A stretch of DNA of 64,000 bases from Aquimarina sp. ERC-38 (GCF_026222555.1 NZ_CP098511.1:2647501-2711500), one strand, 5' to 3'; positions 25,591-35,687 are shown, numbered from the stretch's first letter. A program made the numbers and translations. The notes: a model not told the origin generated them from the letters alone.

Positions 25591-27138
25591 TCATCGGGGG
25601 TTTAAAACGATAAACGGAATTACCATTTCTTCCAGGGAAACACCACCGTGCTGGTAGGTGTTCCGGTAATAACTAACGTAATGATTGTAATTATTAGGAT
25701 AAGCAAAGAAATAGTCACCTTTTGCAAAAATAAACGAACTACTCATATTGATAGAAGGTAGGTAGATTGATTTCGGGTCTTGCGCAGATAATACTTCTTT
25801 CTTTTCAAAGGTTAAGCTTTTTCCGGTTTTATACCGTAGGTTTAAACTGGTGTTTTTATCTCCTATAACTTTAGAAGGATTTTTGACATTGATTGTTCCG
25901 TGGTCTGTAGTAAGTAACAATTTAAAACCTAATTGCTGGGCTTGCTGAATCATTTCTAGTAAAGGCGAATTTTTAAACCAACTTAAGGTTAAGGATCGGT
26001 ATGATTTATCATTAGACGCTAATTCTTTAATTACCTCCATTTCAGTTTTACTATGAGATAACATATCTACAAAATTATACACTACAACGGTAAGGTCATT
26101 ATCTTTTAAACCTTTAAAATTTGCCGCCAGCGTTTTACCAGAACGTTCATTGGTAATTTTATAATATTCATGTTTGATATTCAGTCCCAACCTTTTTAAC
26201 TGCGCTGTTAAAAATTCATTCTCGTTCATGTTCTTACCTCCTTCATCGGTATCATCCAACCATAAATCCGGATGTTTTTTCTTCATTTCAGAAGGCATTA
26301 GTCCTGAAAAGATAGCGTTTCGGGCATATTGTGTGGCTGTAGGTAAGATACTGCAATATGCAATTTCTTCTTCTTTTTTATAATAGTTGTTTACCACACT
26401 TTCAAAAGCCTTCCACTGGTCGTATCTTAAATTATCGATCACTATAAACAATACCGGTTGGTCTTTTTTAAGTTCAGGTACCACTTTTTCTTTAAAAAGG
26501 GTGTGAGACATGATAGGACTGTTATTGCTACTGAACCAGTCCCGGTAATTATTGTCCACAAATTTGCAGAACTGCGAATTTGCTTCTACTTTTTGAGATT
26601 CCAGGATTTCAAACATTCCGGTATCTTCAATACCTTCTAATTGTAGTTCCCAATACGTTAATTTTTGGTACAAATCCACCCAACCTTCAAAGGTGTTGAC
26701 CATTGCCATATCCATGGCTATTTTTCTAAATTCCTGCTGATAGCTTGAGGTGGTTTTTTCAGAAACTAATCTGGAATTTTCCAGGTTTTTCTTTAGGCTC
26801 AGTAAAATTTGATTAGGATTAACCGGTTTTATTAGATAGTCGGCAATCTTACTACCGATCGCCTCTTCCATAATATATTCTTCTTCACTCTTAGTGATCA
26901 TCACCACGGGCAATCCGTCATCTTTTTCTTTGATTTCAGCTAGAGTTTCTATTCCGGATAAACCCGGCATATTTTCGTCCAGAAAAACAATATCAAAACT
27001 TTCTTCATCCAGCACGTCCAGGGCTTCTGTTCCGCTCTGGCACTTAGTCACTGCATAATTTTTCTTTTCCAGAAAGAGGATATGCGGTTTTAAAAGATCA
27101 ATCTCATCATCCACCCATAAAATTTTTATATCATTCAT
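25591..27138 (-). CDS. porX: T9SS response regulator PorX (receiver + PglZ/alkaline-phosphatase-fold domain)
   Basis: The 515-aa product starts MNDIKILWVDDEIDLLKPHI. The receiver domain has acidic Asp10/Asp11, phospho-acceptor Asp54 (IVFLDENMPGLSG), Thr82 and Lys104-Pro105. After a helical linker comes an alkaline phosphatase superfamily domain with metal-ligand type motifs FIVIDNLRYDQWKAF and LLLTTDHGTINVKNPSK. PorX is the response regulator of PorY and controls T9SS genes. Its C-terminal domain has been described as a zinc-dependent phosphodiesterase acting on oligonucleotides. No porY or sigP is in the window. It heads porX-tsaE, with the two frames separated by only one stop codon. Confidence 0.95.
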   Translation of the reverse strand: MNDIKILWVDDEIDLLKPHILFLEKKNYAVTKCQSGTEALDVLDEESFDIVFLDENMPGLSGIETLAEIKEKDDGLPVVMITKSEEEYIMEEAIGSKIADYLIKPVNPNQILLSLKKNLENSRLVSEKTTSSYQQEFRKIAMDMAMVNTFEGWVDLYQKLTYWELQLEGIEDTGMFEILESQKVEANSQFCKFVDNNYRDWFSSNNSPIMSHTLFKEKVVPELKKDQPVLFIVIDNLRYDQWKAFESVVNNYYKKEEEIAYCSILPTATQYARNAIFSGLMPSEMKKKHPDLWLDDTDEGGKNMNENEFLTAQLKRLGLNIKHEYYKITNERSGKTLAANFKGLKDNDLTVVVYNFVDMLSHSKTEMEVIKELASNDKSYRSLTLSWFKNSPLLEMIQQAQQLGFKLLLTTDHGTINVKNPSKVIGDKNTSLNLRYKTGKSLTFEKKEVLSAQDPKSIYLPSINMSSSFIFAKGDYFFAYPNNYNHYVSYYRNTYQHGGVSLEEMVIPFIVLNPR

Positions 27139-27248
27139 TGTCTATTGAATTTTAGCTATTCTTTATTCTGTATTATCGTTTTGGGACTAATTTCTAATGC
27201 AAATCATAAAAAAGAAAAAATCTCTATATAAATTGAGGTTTCTACTTA

Positions 27249-27256
27249 TATATTTG
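27249..27256 (+). promoter_or_regulatory. -7 box TATATTTG upstream of the HD phosphohydrolase gene
   Basis: An exact TAnnTTTG box 20 nt before the TTG start at 27277. No matching -33 TTTG at usual spacing was seen, so only the -7 element is supported. Confidence 0.4.
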
Positions 27257-27276
27257 TCTCATAAAAGTAAGGAAAC

Positions 27277-28506
27277 TTGAAGAGAAGAAACAAACTTAAA
27301 ATCTTAAACGACCCTATTTATGGTTTTATTACCATCCCTAATGAGTTGATTTTTGATTTAATTGAACATCCTTATTTTCAACGCCTGCGGAGAATTTCGC
27401 AGATGGGCCTGTCTTATTTGGTATATCCGGGAGCGCATCATACTCGTTTTCACCATGCCCTGGGCGGAATGTATTTAATGCAAAATACGGTGCGAATACT
27501 TCGTTTTAAAGGTGTTTCTATTACAGAAGAAGAAGAAAATGCCCTATACATTGCTATTTTGTTACATGACATTGGACACGGTCCATTCTCACATGCAATG
27601 GAGCATAGTATTGTTGAAAAAGTAGCGCATGAGGAGATTTCTTTGCTATTTATGCAAGAAATGAACCTTGAATTTAACGGTAGTTTAACGCTGGCCATTG
27701 AAATATTCAAAGGAACCTACACACGTACTTTTTTACATCAGTTGATATCCGGGCAGCTGGATATGGATCGAATGGATTATTTAAAAAGAGATAGCTTTTA
27801 TACCGGTGTAGCCGAAGGGAATGTCAATAGCGAACGCCTGATTACCATGCTAAACGTTAAGGATGAAAAGTTAGTAGTTGAAGAAAAAGGGATTTACTCC
27901 GTAGAAAAGTTTTTATTATCCCGGCGTTTAATGTACTGGCAGGTATATTTGCATAAAACCAGCCTGGTAGCTGAAAACCTGCTTATCCGGGTGTTAAAGC
28001 GTGCTAAGGAATTGGTGGAATCCGGAACTAATTTACGCTGTAGTGACTCTTTACTGTTCTTTTTAAAAAACAAGATTGAATTAAAGGGCTTTACTGAACA
28101 GGTCTTATATAAATTTTCACTACTTGATGATTATGACATAGTTTCAGCGATGAAAAACTGGATGCACGAAGAAGATTTTGTTTTGAGTAAGCTGTGTGCT
28201 ATGCTGATCAACCGGGATTTATTGAAGGTAAAGATAAAAGACAAAGCTTTTTCTATTGCAAAATTAGAAAAGCATAACCTAAAATTTAGAAATAAATATC
28301 ATATTTCTACCTATGAAGCCTCATATTTCGTGTTTGGCGGTTCTGTAGTAAATCAGGCATATTATCAGGATCGTGAAAACATTCATATCCTTAGAAAAAC
28401 CGGAAAGATTATAGATATTGTACAAGCTACGGATCAATTTAACTTACGTGCCTTATCAAAACCAGTGATAAAACATTTTATATGCTACCCGAAGAACGAA
28501 GATTAG
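27277..28506 (+). CDS. HD-domain phosphohydrolase (dGTPase-like)
   Basis: The 409-aa product starts with TTG at 27277, preceded by the purine-rich ribosome site aaggaaac. [40 protein letters not shown] and [10 protein letters not shown] are followed by the metal-binding [18 protein letters not shown] (His-Asp) and [20 protein letters not shown]. This is the signature of SAMHD1/dGTPase-like HD proteins widespread in Bacteroidota. Substrate not established. It is followed by lpxD after 25 nt and may be the first gene of the lipid A operon. Confidence 0.9.
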   Translation: MKRRNKLKILNDPIYGFITIPNELIFDLIEHPYFQRLRRISQMGLSYLVYPGAHHTRFHHALGGMYLMQNTVRILRFKGVSITEEEENALYIAILLHDIGHGPFSHAMEHSIVEKVAHEEISLLFMQEMNLEFNGSLTLAIEIFKGTYTRTFLHQLISGQLDMDRMDYLKRDSFYTGVAEGNVNSERLITMLNVKDEKLVVEEKGIYSVEKFLLSRRLMYWQVYLHKTSLVAENLLIRVLKRAKELVESGTNLRCSDSLLFFLKNKIELKGFTEQVLYKFSLLDDYDIVSAMKNWMHEEDFVLSKLCAMLINRDLLKVKIKDKAFSIAKLEKHNLKFRNKYHISTYEASYFVFGGSVVNQAYYQDRENIHILRKTGKIIDIVQATDQFNLRALSKPVIKHFICYPKNED

Positions 28507-28531
28507 TTCATTTTTTATATTTTTGCTACAC

Positions 28532-29560
28532 ATGATTTTTACAGCCACACAAATTGCAGGAATTCTTAACGGAGAAGTGGATGGAGATGAGAATGTTGAA
28601 GTTTCCAAACTAGCAAAAATTGAGGAAGGTACTAAAGGAGCACTTACCTTTCTGTCCAATCCGAAATACACCTCTTACATCTATTCTACTGCAGCCTCTA
28701 TCACGATTGTTAATAAATCTTTTATACCTGAAAGTGAAATAACTACAACCTTAATAAGGGTTGAGGATGCATATAAAGCATTTTCACAACTTTTAGAATA
28801 CTACAATAGTGTTAAGATGAATAAAACAGGTATAGAACAACCCTCTTTTATTTCATCCTCAGCATCTTATCCTGAAGATATATATCTTGGTGCATTTTCT
28901 TATGTAGGTGATAATGTGGTATTAGGAAAAAATGCAAAAATATTTCCGAATGTGTATATTGGTGACAATGTAACTATTGGTGACAACGTAGTTATTTATG
29001 CGGGAGCCAAAATATATTCTGAAACGGTTATTGGTAATGATTGCGTGATTCATAGCGGGGTTATCATTGGAGCGGATGGTTTTGGTTTTAGCCCGGATGA
29101 AACAGGTGCTTATGCTAAAGTGCCGCAAACGGGCAACGTTATTATTGGTCATAATGTGGATGTAGGTGCAGGTACTACGATAGACCGGGCAACCTTAGGA
29201 TCTACGGTGATTAAAGATGGAGTAAAACTGGATAATCAAATTCAGATTGCACATAATGTGGAAATCGGAGAGCATACGGCAATTGCCGCTCAAACCGGAA
29301 TAGCAGGATCTACTAAAATCGGTAAATTCTGCCTGATTGGCGGTCAGGTTGGTATTGCCGGACATTTGGTTATTGGTGATAAGGTAAGAATACAGGCTCA
29401 ATCAGGAATAGGACGAAATATAAAATCAGGCGAAGCCATACAGGGATCACCGGCATTGGGCTATTCGGATTATAATAAATCCTATGTTCACTTTAAAAAT
29501 TTATCGAAAATCGTTGATAAAATTCATAAACTAGAGAAAAAAATAGAAAGTAATGAGTAA
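28532..29560 (+). CDS. lpxD: UDP-3-O-(3-hydroxyacyl)glucosamine N-acyltransferase
   Basis: A 342-aa product from ATG 28532. A TTG three codons earlier lies inside a possible -7 box (TATTTTTG, 28518-28525), so the ATG is preferred. The N-terminal LpxD uridine-binding domain ([18 protein letters not shown]) is followed by hexapeptide repeats of a left-handed beta helix ([32 protein letters not shown]) with the catalytic-type [20 protein letters not shown]. It adds the second acyl chain in lipid A synthesis. Its 3' end overlaps lpxC-fabZ by 8 nt, a sign of translational coupling. Confidence 0.95.
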   Translation: MIFTATQIAGILNGEVDGDENVEVSKLAKIEEGTKGALTFLSNPKYTSYIYSTAASITIVNKSFIPESEITTTLIRVEDAYKAFSQLLEYYNSVKMNKTGIEQPSFISSSASYPEDIYLGAFSYVGDNVVLGKNAKIFPNVYIGDNVTIGDNVVIYAGAKIYSETVIGNDCVIHSGVIIGADGFGFSPDETGAYAKVPQTGNVIIGHNVDVGAGTTIDRATLGSTVIKDGVKLDNQIQIAHNVEIGEHTAIAAQTGIAGSTKIGKFCLIGGQVGIAGHLVIGDKVRIQAQSGIGRNIKSGEAIQGSPALGYSDYNKSYVHFKNLSKIVDKIHKLEKKIESNE

Positions 29561-30956
29561 CCCCACCATTGCAAAACAGAGAACCATCAAGCAGGATGTC
29601 CAACTTACAGGTGTTGGTTTACACACAGGTAAAGAGGTTACGCTTACATTTAAGCCGGCTCCCGTGAATCATGGGTATTCTTTTTGCAGAGTTGACCTGG
29701 AAGGGAATCCTATCATTGAAGCAGATGCTAATTATGTAGTGAATACCCAGAGAGGAACTAACCTGGAAAAAAATGGGGTAAGTATCCAGACCTCAGAGCA
29801 TGTACTGGCAGCTTGTGTAGGTCTAGAAATTGATAATCTGTTGATAGAACTGGATGCCTCAGAACCTCCGATTATGGATGGTTCCAGCAAATATTTTCTG
29901 GAAGCTCTAGAAAAAGCAGGAATCCTAGAACAAGATGCCGAACGAGAAGAATACGTGGTGAAAGATGTGATCAGCTATACGGATGAAGAATCTGGTAGTG
30001 AAATCCTGGTCATGCCTTCTGATGAATATCAGGTGACTACTATGGTTGATTTCGGTACGAAAGTATTAGGTACGCAAAATGCTTCTTTAAAAAAGCTTTC
30101 GGATTTTAAAAAGGAGATTAGTGATTCCAGAACCTTTAGTTTTTTACATGAACTGGAAATGCTTTTAGAACATGGCCTGATTAAAGGTGGCGATTTAAAT
30201 AATGCTATTGTTTATGTAGATAAGGAACTTAATCCGGAAACTATGGATAAGTTACGGGTGGCCTTTAAAAAAGATAATATTTCGGTAAAGCCCAACGGAA
30301 TCCTGGATAATTTGACCTTACATTATCCTAATGAGGCTGCAAGACATAAATTGTTAGATGTGATTGGGGATTTAGCATTAATTGGTACTCGTATTCGCGG
30401 AAAAGTAATTGCTAATAAACCCGGACATTACATTAATACACAGTTTGCCAAAAAACTTTCTAAGATCATTAAAATTGAGCGGCGTAATAAAGTTCCTCAA
30501 TATGATTTAAGTAAAGAGCCATTAATGGATATTAATAAAATTATGGCAACCTTACCACATCGGTATCCATTTTTATTGATCGACCGTATTATTGAAATGT
30601 CGGATAAGCATGTGGTAGGTATGAAAAACGTGACCATGAACGAACCCTTTTTTACGGGGCATTTTCCGGGAGCTCCGGTAATGCCGGGAGTATTGCAGGT
30701 AGAAGCCATGGCGCAAACAGGTGGGATTTTAGCTTTAAGTACGGTGCCAGACCCAGAGAATTATCTTACCTATTTTATGAAAATTGATAAAGTCAAATTT
30801 AAACAACAAGTGCTACCAGGTGATACGTTGATTTTTAAACTGGAATTATTGACTCCGATTCGCAGAGGAATTTGCCATATGCAGGCGTTTGCTTATGCTA
30901 ATAATAAACTAGTCACAGAAGCTGAATTAATGGCTCAAATTGTTAAATCAAAGTAA
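29553..30956 (+). CDS. lpxC-fabZ: Bifunctional UDP-3-O-acyl-GlcNAc deacetylase / 3-hydroxyacyl-ACP dehydratase
   Basis: The 467-aa product is the fusion typical of Bacteroidota. Residues 1 to about 310 are the zinc deacetylase LpxC ([32 protein letters not shown] with zinc ligand His83, [29 protein letters not shown]). Residues from about 325 are FabZ ([32 protein letters not shown] with catalytic His and Glu). The first half commits the lipid A pathway, and the second half makes the enoyl-ACP intermediates of fatty acid synthesis. Coupling them may balance the use of 3-hydroxyacyl-ACP. Confidence 0.96.
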   Translation: MSNPTIAKQRTIKQDVQLTGVGLHTGKEVTLTFKPAPVNHGYSFCRVDLEGNPIIEADANYVVNTQRGTNLEKNGVSIQTSEHVLAACVGLEIDNLLIELDASEPPIMDGSSKYFLEALEKAGILEQDAEREEYVVKDVISYTDEESGSEILVMPSDEYQVTTMVDFGTKVLGTQNASLKKLSDFKKEISDSRTFSFLHELEMLLEHGLIKGGDLNNAIVYVDKELNPETMDKLRVAFKKDNISVKPNGILDNLTLHYPNEAARHKLLDVIGDLALIGTRIRGKVIANKPGHYINTQFAKKLSKIIKIERRNKVPQYDLSKEPLMDINKIMATLPHRYPFLLIDRIIEMSDKHVVGMKNVTMNEPFFTGHFPGAPVMPGVLQVEAMAQTGGILALSTVPDPENYLTYFMKIDKVKFKQQVLPGDTLIFKLELLTPIRRGICHMQAFAYANNKLVTEAELMAQIVKSK

Positions 30957-31114
30957 TTAGAAATGTGGGTTTCAAATTTATTGGATTCCTGTAAAACGCT
31001 AAGTATTCTAATGAAAAATAGAAGCTGAAGTTTAGTTTACTGTATTTGCATTAAAAAAACTGTTTTGATAAAAAATTGCTATTTTTAGAAGCTATTTATT
31101 TATAACTAAAAAAT

Positions 31115-31897
31115 ATGAACCAACCCTTAGCTTACGTACATCCCGGAGCCAAAATTGCAAAAAACGTTGTGATTGAACCTTTTACAACCATACATAATAA
31201 TGTAGTAATAGGAGAAGGCACCTGGATCGGATCTAATGTGACCATCATGGAAGGGGCGAGGATAGGAAAAAATTGTAGTATTTTCCCAGGTGCGGTGATA
31301 TCTGCGGTACCTCAAGATAAAAAATTTAACGATGAAGATACTACTACGGAGATAGGGAATAATACTACCATAAGGGAATGTGTAACGATCAACCGTGGTA
31401 CTACCAACCGAATGAAAACTCAAATTGGTAAGAATTGCTGGATTATGGCATATTGCCACATTGCGCATGACTGTATTGTAGGTGATCATTGTATTTTTTC
31501 AAATAATAGTACCCTTGCCGGTCATATTAATGTAGGAGACTATGTGGTTTTAGCAGGTATGGCAGCAGTGCAACAGTTTTGTAGTATTGGAAATCATGCC
31601 TTTGTTACCGGCGGTTCGCTAGTTCGTAAAGATGTACCTCCGTATTGTAAAGCTGCCCGCGAACCCTTATCTTACGTGGGAATCAATTCTATTGGTTTAA
31701 GAAGGAGAGGATTTAGTACCGAGAAGATCAGAGAGATTCAAAATATTTATCGCATCTTATACCAGAAAAATTACAATAATTCTCAGGCGGTAACTATTAT
31801 AGAAGCAGAGATGGAAGCCACCCCGGAACGGGATGAAGTGTTAGAATTTATAAAAAATTCCCAAAGAGGAATTATGAAAGGATATTTTTCGAATTAA
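31115..31897 (+). CDS. lpxA: Acyl-ACP--UDP-N-acetylglucosamine O-acyltransferase
   Basis: The 260-aa hexapeptide-repeat protein starts LAYVHPGAKIAKNVVIEPF. It contains the LpxA signatures ISAVPQDKKFNDEDTTTEIG and IRECVTINRGTTNR. The catalytic His lies in MAYCHIAHDCIVGDHC, and the family block VGINSIGLRRRGFS follows. It performs the first acylation of lipid A synthesis. It lies 158 nt after lpxC-fabZ, which leaves room for a promoter. A heptamer repeat array starts 15 nt after its stop. Confidence 0.96.
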   Translation: MNQPLAYVHPGAKIAKNVVIEPFTTIHNNVVIGEGTWIGSNVTIMEGARIGKNCSIFPGAVISAVPQDKKFNDEDTTTEIGNNTTIRECVTINRGTTNRMKTQIGKNCWIMAYCHIAHDCIVGDHCIFSNNSTLAGHINVGDYVVLAGMAAVQQFCSIGNHAFVTGGSLVRKDVPPYCKAAREPLSYVGINSIGLRRRGFSTEKIREIQNIYRILYQKNYNNSQAVTIIEAEMEATPERDEVLEFIKNSQRGIMKGYFSN

Positions 31898-31912
31898 TAA
31901 CGGTGTTTTTTA

Positions 31913-31980
31913 GTTATGAGTTCAGAGTTATGAGTTCAGAGTTATGAGTTCAGAGTTGTGAGTTCAGAGTTATGAGTTGT
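31913..31980 (+). repeat. Tandem repeat of a 14-bp unit (GTTATGAGTTCAGA), itself two 7-bp units
   Basis: Units start at 31913, 31927, 31941, 31955 and 31969 (last one partial). The fourth unit has one substitution (GTTGTGAG). Each 14-mer divides into heptamers GTTATGA and GTTCAGA, both GTTnnGA. Confidence 0.9.
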
Positions 31981-32079
31981 TTGTAAAGGAGTAAAGGTAT
32001 TTTAATAAAAATGAAGACATATGTGGTTAAAGAAAAATTAAATAAACAATTCGTATCTACTAGTTTTCAACTCAGCAAA

Positions 32080-32300
32080 CTAATTACATATTATGACAAG
32101 TAACTTTTGCCTAGTAACCTAATAGCAAATAACCAGTAATTTAATAACCTAATAAAAATAACTAGTGCCTATTAACTTTTGGCTAATGCCTAAAAAAAGT
32201 AACCCAATAACAAACAACTATTGCCTTTTGGCTAGTGCCTAATAACTAAAAACCTAATAACTCAATAACCTAATAACAAATAACTTAGAAAATCAAATAA
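32080..32300 (-). repeat. Degenerate heptamer array before efp (GTTATTA/GTTATTG on the minus strand)
   Basis: This AT-rich stretch is built from variants of aacctaataac and aacaaataac on the plus strand. On the minus strand these read as runs of GTTATTA, GTTATTG and GTTTTTA with interruptions such as GGCACTAG. It ends about 12 nt before the efp start and faces the plus-oriented array after lpxA. No ORF is present in the gap 31898-32312. Confidence 0.65.
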
Positions 32301-32312
32301 CTAAAAATAAAA

Positions 32313-32879
32313 ATGGCAAGTACCAGCGATATCAGAAACGGATTATGTATTAAATATAATCATGATATATTTAAAATAATAGAATTTCTTCATGTAAAGC
32401 CAGGGAAGGGTCCGGCGTTTGTAAGAACTAAATTAAAAAGTGTAACCACTGGAAAAGTAATTGACAATACATTTTCTGCAGGACACAAGATCGAAGATGT
32501 AAGGGTAGAAACTCATAAATTTCAATATCTATATGCAGAAGGAGACACCTATCATTTTATGAATGTAGAAGATTATAACCAGATTACCCTGGAAAAATCC
32601 ACTTTGGATGCACCCGGACTTTTAAAAGAAGGAGAAGTAGTTACGGTTATTATAAATTCTGAGGATCAAATGCCGCTATCAGTCGAAATGCCTGCCAGTG
32701 TAATTTTGGAAGTAACGGCTACCGAACCTGGAGTAAAAGGAAATACGGCAACCAATGCGACCAAACCGGCAACGGTAGAAACAGGAGCAGAAGTAATGGT
32801 TCCTCTTTTTATCAATGAAGGTGATAAAATTAAAATTGAAACCGAAAAAGGTTTATATAAAGAACGAATTAAAGAGTGA
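32313..32879 (+). CDS. efp: Translation elongation factor P
   Basis: The 188-aa product has the three-barrel EF-P layout: KOW-like domain (CIKYNHDIFKIIEFLHVKPG), then LDAPGLLKEGEVVTVIINSE and the C-terminal VTATEPGVKGNTATNATKPA with VPLFINEGDKIKIETEKG. The loop that enters the ribosomal peptidyl site carries Lys32 in KPGKGPAFV. EF-P relieves stalling at proline runs. The gene is flanked on both sides by heptamer repeat arrays, which may carry or hide its promoter. Confidence 0.97.
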   Translation: MASTSDIRNGLCIKYNHDIFKIIEFLHVKPGKGPAFVRTKLKSVTTGKVIDNTFSAGHKIEDVRVETHKFQYLYAEGDTYHFMNVEDYNQITLEKSTLDAPGLLKEGEVVTVIINSEDQMPLSVEMPASVILEVTATEPGVKGNTATNATKPATVETGAEVMVPLFINEGDKIKIETEKGLYKERIKE

Positions 32880-32885
32880 TTTTTA

Positions 32886-32919
32886 ATTGTTAGTCGATAG
32901 TTGTCAGTTGAGAGTTCAT
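32886..32919 (+). repeat. Heptamer array after efp
   Basis: Within this stretch the plus strand reads gttagtc, then gttgtca, gttgaga and gttcatg in heptamer phase, starting a few bases after the efp stop. It has the same GTTnnnn format and strand as the array after lpxA. Confidence 0.55.
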
Positions 32920-33258
32920 GTATTTTCGTTGTTAATTAATTTAATTTTGTCTCAATATTAAGTTACTAATTTGTTTCAGCTATTCTAGTGGCATTTAATG
33001 TATTTGAAGATAATAATTTTATTAAAAGAATTCTTTAAGTTTTTACTTTGGGTGTAGTGCACAGATTCATGACTTTTAGACTCAAGAATCAAGGATATAG
33101 ACAAAAAAGTCTTGTTACTTGATTCTTATAGGGAAGCGGTCTTGTTTCTGATATCTTAATGACTCTGCTAAGTGGTAGTTCATTAAATAATAAGCTTTTT
33201 TATAAATCTTAAACCTACATACAGACTACTATTGACAATCAACCATTAACAAAAGACT
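32920..33258. other. Intergenic region between efp and the second lpxD-like gene
   Basis: No ORF is convincing. A 10-bp inverted repeat (aagaatcaag 33085-33094 with cttgattctt 33119-33128) sits in sequence that resembles decayed dispersed-repeat text (cttgattctt, then gaagcggtcttgtttct). At 33228-33255 the minus strand carries three heptamers (GTTAATG, GTTGATT, GTCAATA) just before the next start codon. Confidence 0.5.
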
Positions 33259-34197
33259 ATGAAATTCCCGCAGGCACATACCTTACAGCAAATCGCTACG
33301 ATTATATCTTCGGAATATGTAGGTGTTCCTGATTTTCCGGTATACGGAATGAACGAAATTCATGTAGTCACTGAAGGTGATATCGTATTTGTAGATCATC
33401 CTAAATATTATGCTAAAGCTTTAGAAAGTGCTGCTACTATTGTTTTAATAAATAAAAAAGTTGATTGTCCGGATGGAAAGGCATTGCTTATTTCGGACGA
33501 CCCTTTTAGGGATTTTAATACGTTAAGTGAGTATTTCAGACCTTTTCAAAAGGTAGAACAAACGCAACCTGTATCAACAAAGGTAGGTCATAGCACAATT
33601 GTGCAACCGGGAGTGTTTATTGGAAATAATGTAAGCATTGGGGAGCATTGTTTAATTCATGCCAATGTAAGTATCTATGATCATACAGTGATTGGTGATC
33701 ATGTTACTATTCATGCAGGAACGGTAATTGGATCTGATGCATTTTATTATAAGAAGCGCGATACAGGCTACGATCAGTTAAAATCCGGGGGTAGGGTAGT
33801 ATTAAAAGATAAAGTTCATATTGGCGCTGGTTGTACCATTGACCGTGGGGTCACCGGAGATACAACTATTGGAGAAGGTACTAAAATTGATAATCAGGTG
33901 CATATTGGTCATGATACTAATATTGGTAAAAAATGTTTAATTGCCTCTCAGGTGGGTATTGCCGGATGTGTGGTAATTGAAGATGATGTCACTCTATGGG
34001 GGCAGGTAGGAGTAACCAGTGGTATTACGATTGGTTCTAAAGCTATCATTTCTGCACAATCGGGTATTAGTAAATCACTGGATGGAGGGAAAAGTTATTT
34101 TGGTACCCCGGCGGATGATTTTAGAAAAAAATATAAAGAAATTGCTTCTATTCGGAAAATCCCTGAGATCCTTGACCATATGAAAAAGAAGAAATAG
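33259..34197 (+). CDS. Second LpxD-like acyltransferase (hexapeptide-repeat family)
   Basis: The 312-aa product has an LpxD-type N-terminal domain (VVTEGDIVFVDHPKYYAKAL) and hexapeptide repeats (VGHSTIVQPGVFIGNNVSIG, HAGTVIGSDAFYYKKR, DNQVHIGHDTNIGKKCLIA). It is annotated as UDP-3-O-(3-hydroxymyristoyl)glucosamine N-acyltransferase in many Flavobacteria, where it also lies between efp and sucD. It lacks the GADGFGF run of the first LpxD, having GSDAFYY at that place. It is about 30 residues shorter, so a different acyl chain or sugar is possible. Confidence 0.85.
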   Translation: MKFPQAHTLQQIATIISSEYVGVPDFPVYGMNEIHVVTEGDIVFVDHPKYYAKALESAATIVLINKKVDCPDGKALLISDDPFRDFNTLSEYFRPFQKVEQTQPVSTKVGHSTIVQPGVFIGNNVSIGEHCLIHANVSIYDHTVIGDHVTIHAGTVIGSDAFYYKKRDTGYDQLKSGGRVVLKDKVHIGAGCTIDRGVTGDTTIGEGTKIDNQVHIGHDTNIGKKCLIASQVGIAGCVVIEDDVTLWGQVGVTSGITIGSKAIISAQSGISKSLDGGKSYFGTPADDFRKKYKEIASIRKIPEILDHMKKKK

Positions 34198-34381
34198 GTA
34201 TTTCTATTATCTGGATTTTTAGTTAGTAAAAAATGAACCGTTTTAAATGGATGTAGGTCTATATAAAATCCGGTATTAAAAGGGTTTTGATAGCTTTTAA
34301 TCTTGTCCGTATATTTCTGTAAACCCGTTTGTACTTTTGTAAACCGCAATATCTTTGATTCCTTAAATAGTATTATTGCGT

Positions 34382-34593
34382 CCTATTAGAATAAATAAAA
34401 GTTTATAAAGCCTAGTAAAATAAGGTGATTCCAAACTTTAAAGTATTTGGAGGTTACTTTTTTACTTTTTTAAAAGTAATTTAATTTTTGAACTTTAATA
34501 ATTATATAATGTTGATTTTCAATATTATATGACCAGTCTTGAATCTTGATTCTAGAAGCGATAACGATCTTGTACCTTTACCGGGCACTTATG
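34382..34593 (+). repeat. Dispersed intergenic repeat, copy B
   Basis: It starts attagaataaataaaagttt, continues with ttccaaactttaaagtattt and ggaggttacttttttac, and goes on through ttgattttcaatattat to tctagaagcgataacgatct and ends accgggcacttatg. This copy lacks the G/C-rich hairpin insert. It fills most of the 472-nt gap before sucD. Confidence 0.8.
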
Positions 34594-34636
34594 AAAAAAT
34601 ATACTTTTTTCATTTTACCAATAGTTGTCAAAACCG

Positions 34637-34644
34637 TACATTTG
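34637..34644 (+). promoter_or_regulatory. -7 box TACATTTG of sucD
   Basis: An exact TAnnTTTG box 26 nt before the sucD ATG. A good -33 element at the usual distance is not clear. Confidence 0.45.
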
Positions 34645-34669
34645 AGCAGCAAAAATTAAAATTTAAAAA

Positions 34670-35542
34670 ATGAGTGTTTTAGTAGATAAAAATTCGAATA
34701 TAATTGTCCAGGGATTTACCGGAAGTGAAGGTACCTTTCATGCCAGTCAAATGATTGAATATGGTACGAATGTAGTAGGAGGGGTAACTCCGGGTAAAGG
34801 TGGACAAACTCATTTAGATAAACCGGTTTTTAATACGGTTGAAGATGCGGTAAAAGAAGTAGGTGCGGATACTACCATTATTTTTGTACCGCCTGCTTTT
34901 GCTGCGGATGCTATTATGGAAGCGGCAGATGCTGGTATTAAAGTAATAATTACTATTACTGAAGGTATTCCCGTCGCTGATATGATTAAGGCAGCAGCTT
35001 ATATTAAAAATAAAGATTGTCGTTTAATAGGTCCTAACTGCCCCGGGGTAATTACTCCAGGAGAAGCTAAAGTGGGTATCATGCCCGGTTTTGTATTTAA
35101 AAAAGGAAACGTAGGAATTGTTTCTAAATCAGGTACGCTGACGTATGAAGCTGCTGACCAAGTGGTAAAGCAAGATTTGGGAATTACCACGGCTATTGGA
35201 ATTGGTGGAGACCCAATCATTGGAACAACTACTAAAGAAGCTGTGGAATTATTAATTAACGATCCGGAAACCAGTTGTGTTGTCATGATTGGTGAAATCG
35301 GAGGTCAGTTAGAAGCGGATGCTGCCAAATGGTATAAAGAAAGCGGAAGTAAAAAACCGGTTGTTGGTTTTATTGCAGGTGAAACTGCTCCGGCAGGTCG
35401 TACCATGGGACATGCGGGGGCTATCGTAGGAGGTAGTGAAGATACGGCTGCTGCAAAAAAAGCAATTATGAGAGACTGCGGAATCCATGTAGTGGACTCT
35501 CCTGCCGAAATAGGTAAAAAGGTTGCTGAGGTTCTAGGATAA
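34670..35542 (+). CDS. sucD: Succinate--CoA ligase (ADP/GDP-forming) subunit alpha
   Basis: The 290-aa product has [18 protein letters not shown] and [18 protein letters not shown] (CoA-binding domain), [20 protein letters not shown] and the phospho-histidine loop [13 protein letters not shown]. It pairs with SucC for substrate-level phosphorylation in the citric acid cycle; sucC is not in the window. Here it stands alone with its own -7 box upstream. Confidence 0.97.
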   Translation: MSVLVDKNSNIIVQGFTGSEGTFHASQMIEYGTNVVGGVTPGKGGQTHLDKPVFNTVEDAVKEVGADTTIIFVPPAFAADAIMEAADAGIKVIITITEGIPVADMIKAAAYIKNKDCRLIGPNCPGVITPGEAKVGIMPGFVFKKGNVGIVSKSGTLTYEAADQVVKQDLGITTAIGIGGDPIIGTTTKEAVELLINDPETSCVVMIGEIGGQLEADAAKWYKESGSKKPVVGFIAGETAPAGRTMGHAGAIVGGSEDTAAAKKAIMRDCGIHVVDSPAEIGKKVAEVLG

Positions 35543-35611
35543 GTAAAGTTCTTCTAACATTATTTAGTTCAAACAATCATTTTCATGATTAACCCCTAAA
35601 TAATCTTCAAA

Positions 35612-35685
35612 ATAACTAAAATACATTTTTGTCTTCTACCATGAGGGATGATAAAATTATGATTACATTAATGTATTTTAGTTAT
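35612..35685. repeat. 16-bp perfect inverted repeat with 42-nt spacer
   Basis: ataactaaaatacatt (35612-35627) is matched exactly in reverse complement at 35670-35685. It lies 70-143 nt after the sucD stop and next to dispersed repeat copy C. Confidence 0.75.
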
Positions 35686-35687
35686 AC

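Noticed and set aside
31913..31980. CRISPR-like tandem repeats after lpxA
   Set aside because: The units are 14 bp with no unique spacers and no cas genes nearby; it is a simple tandem repeat.
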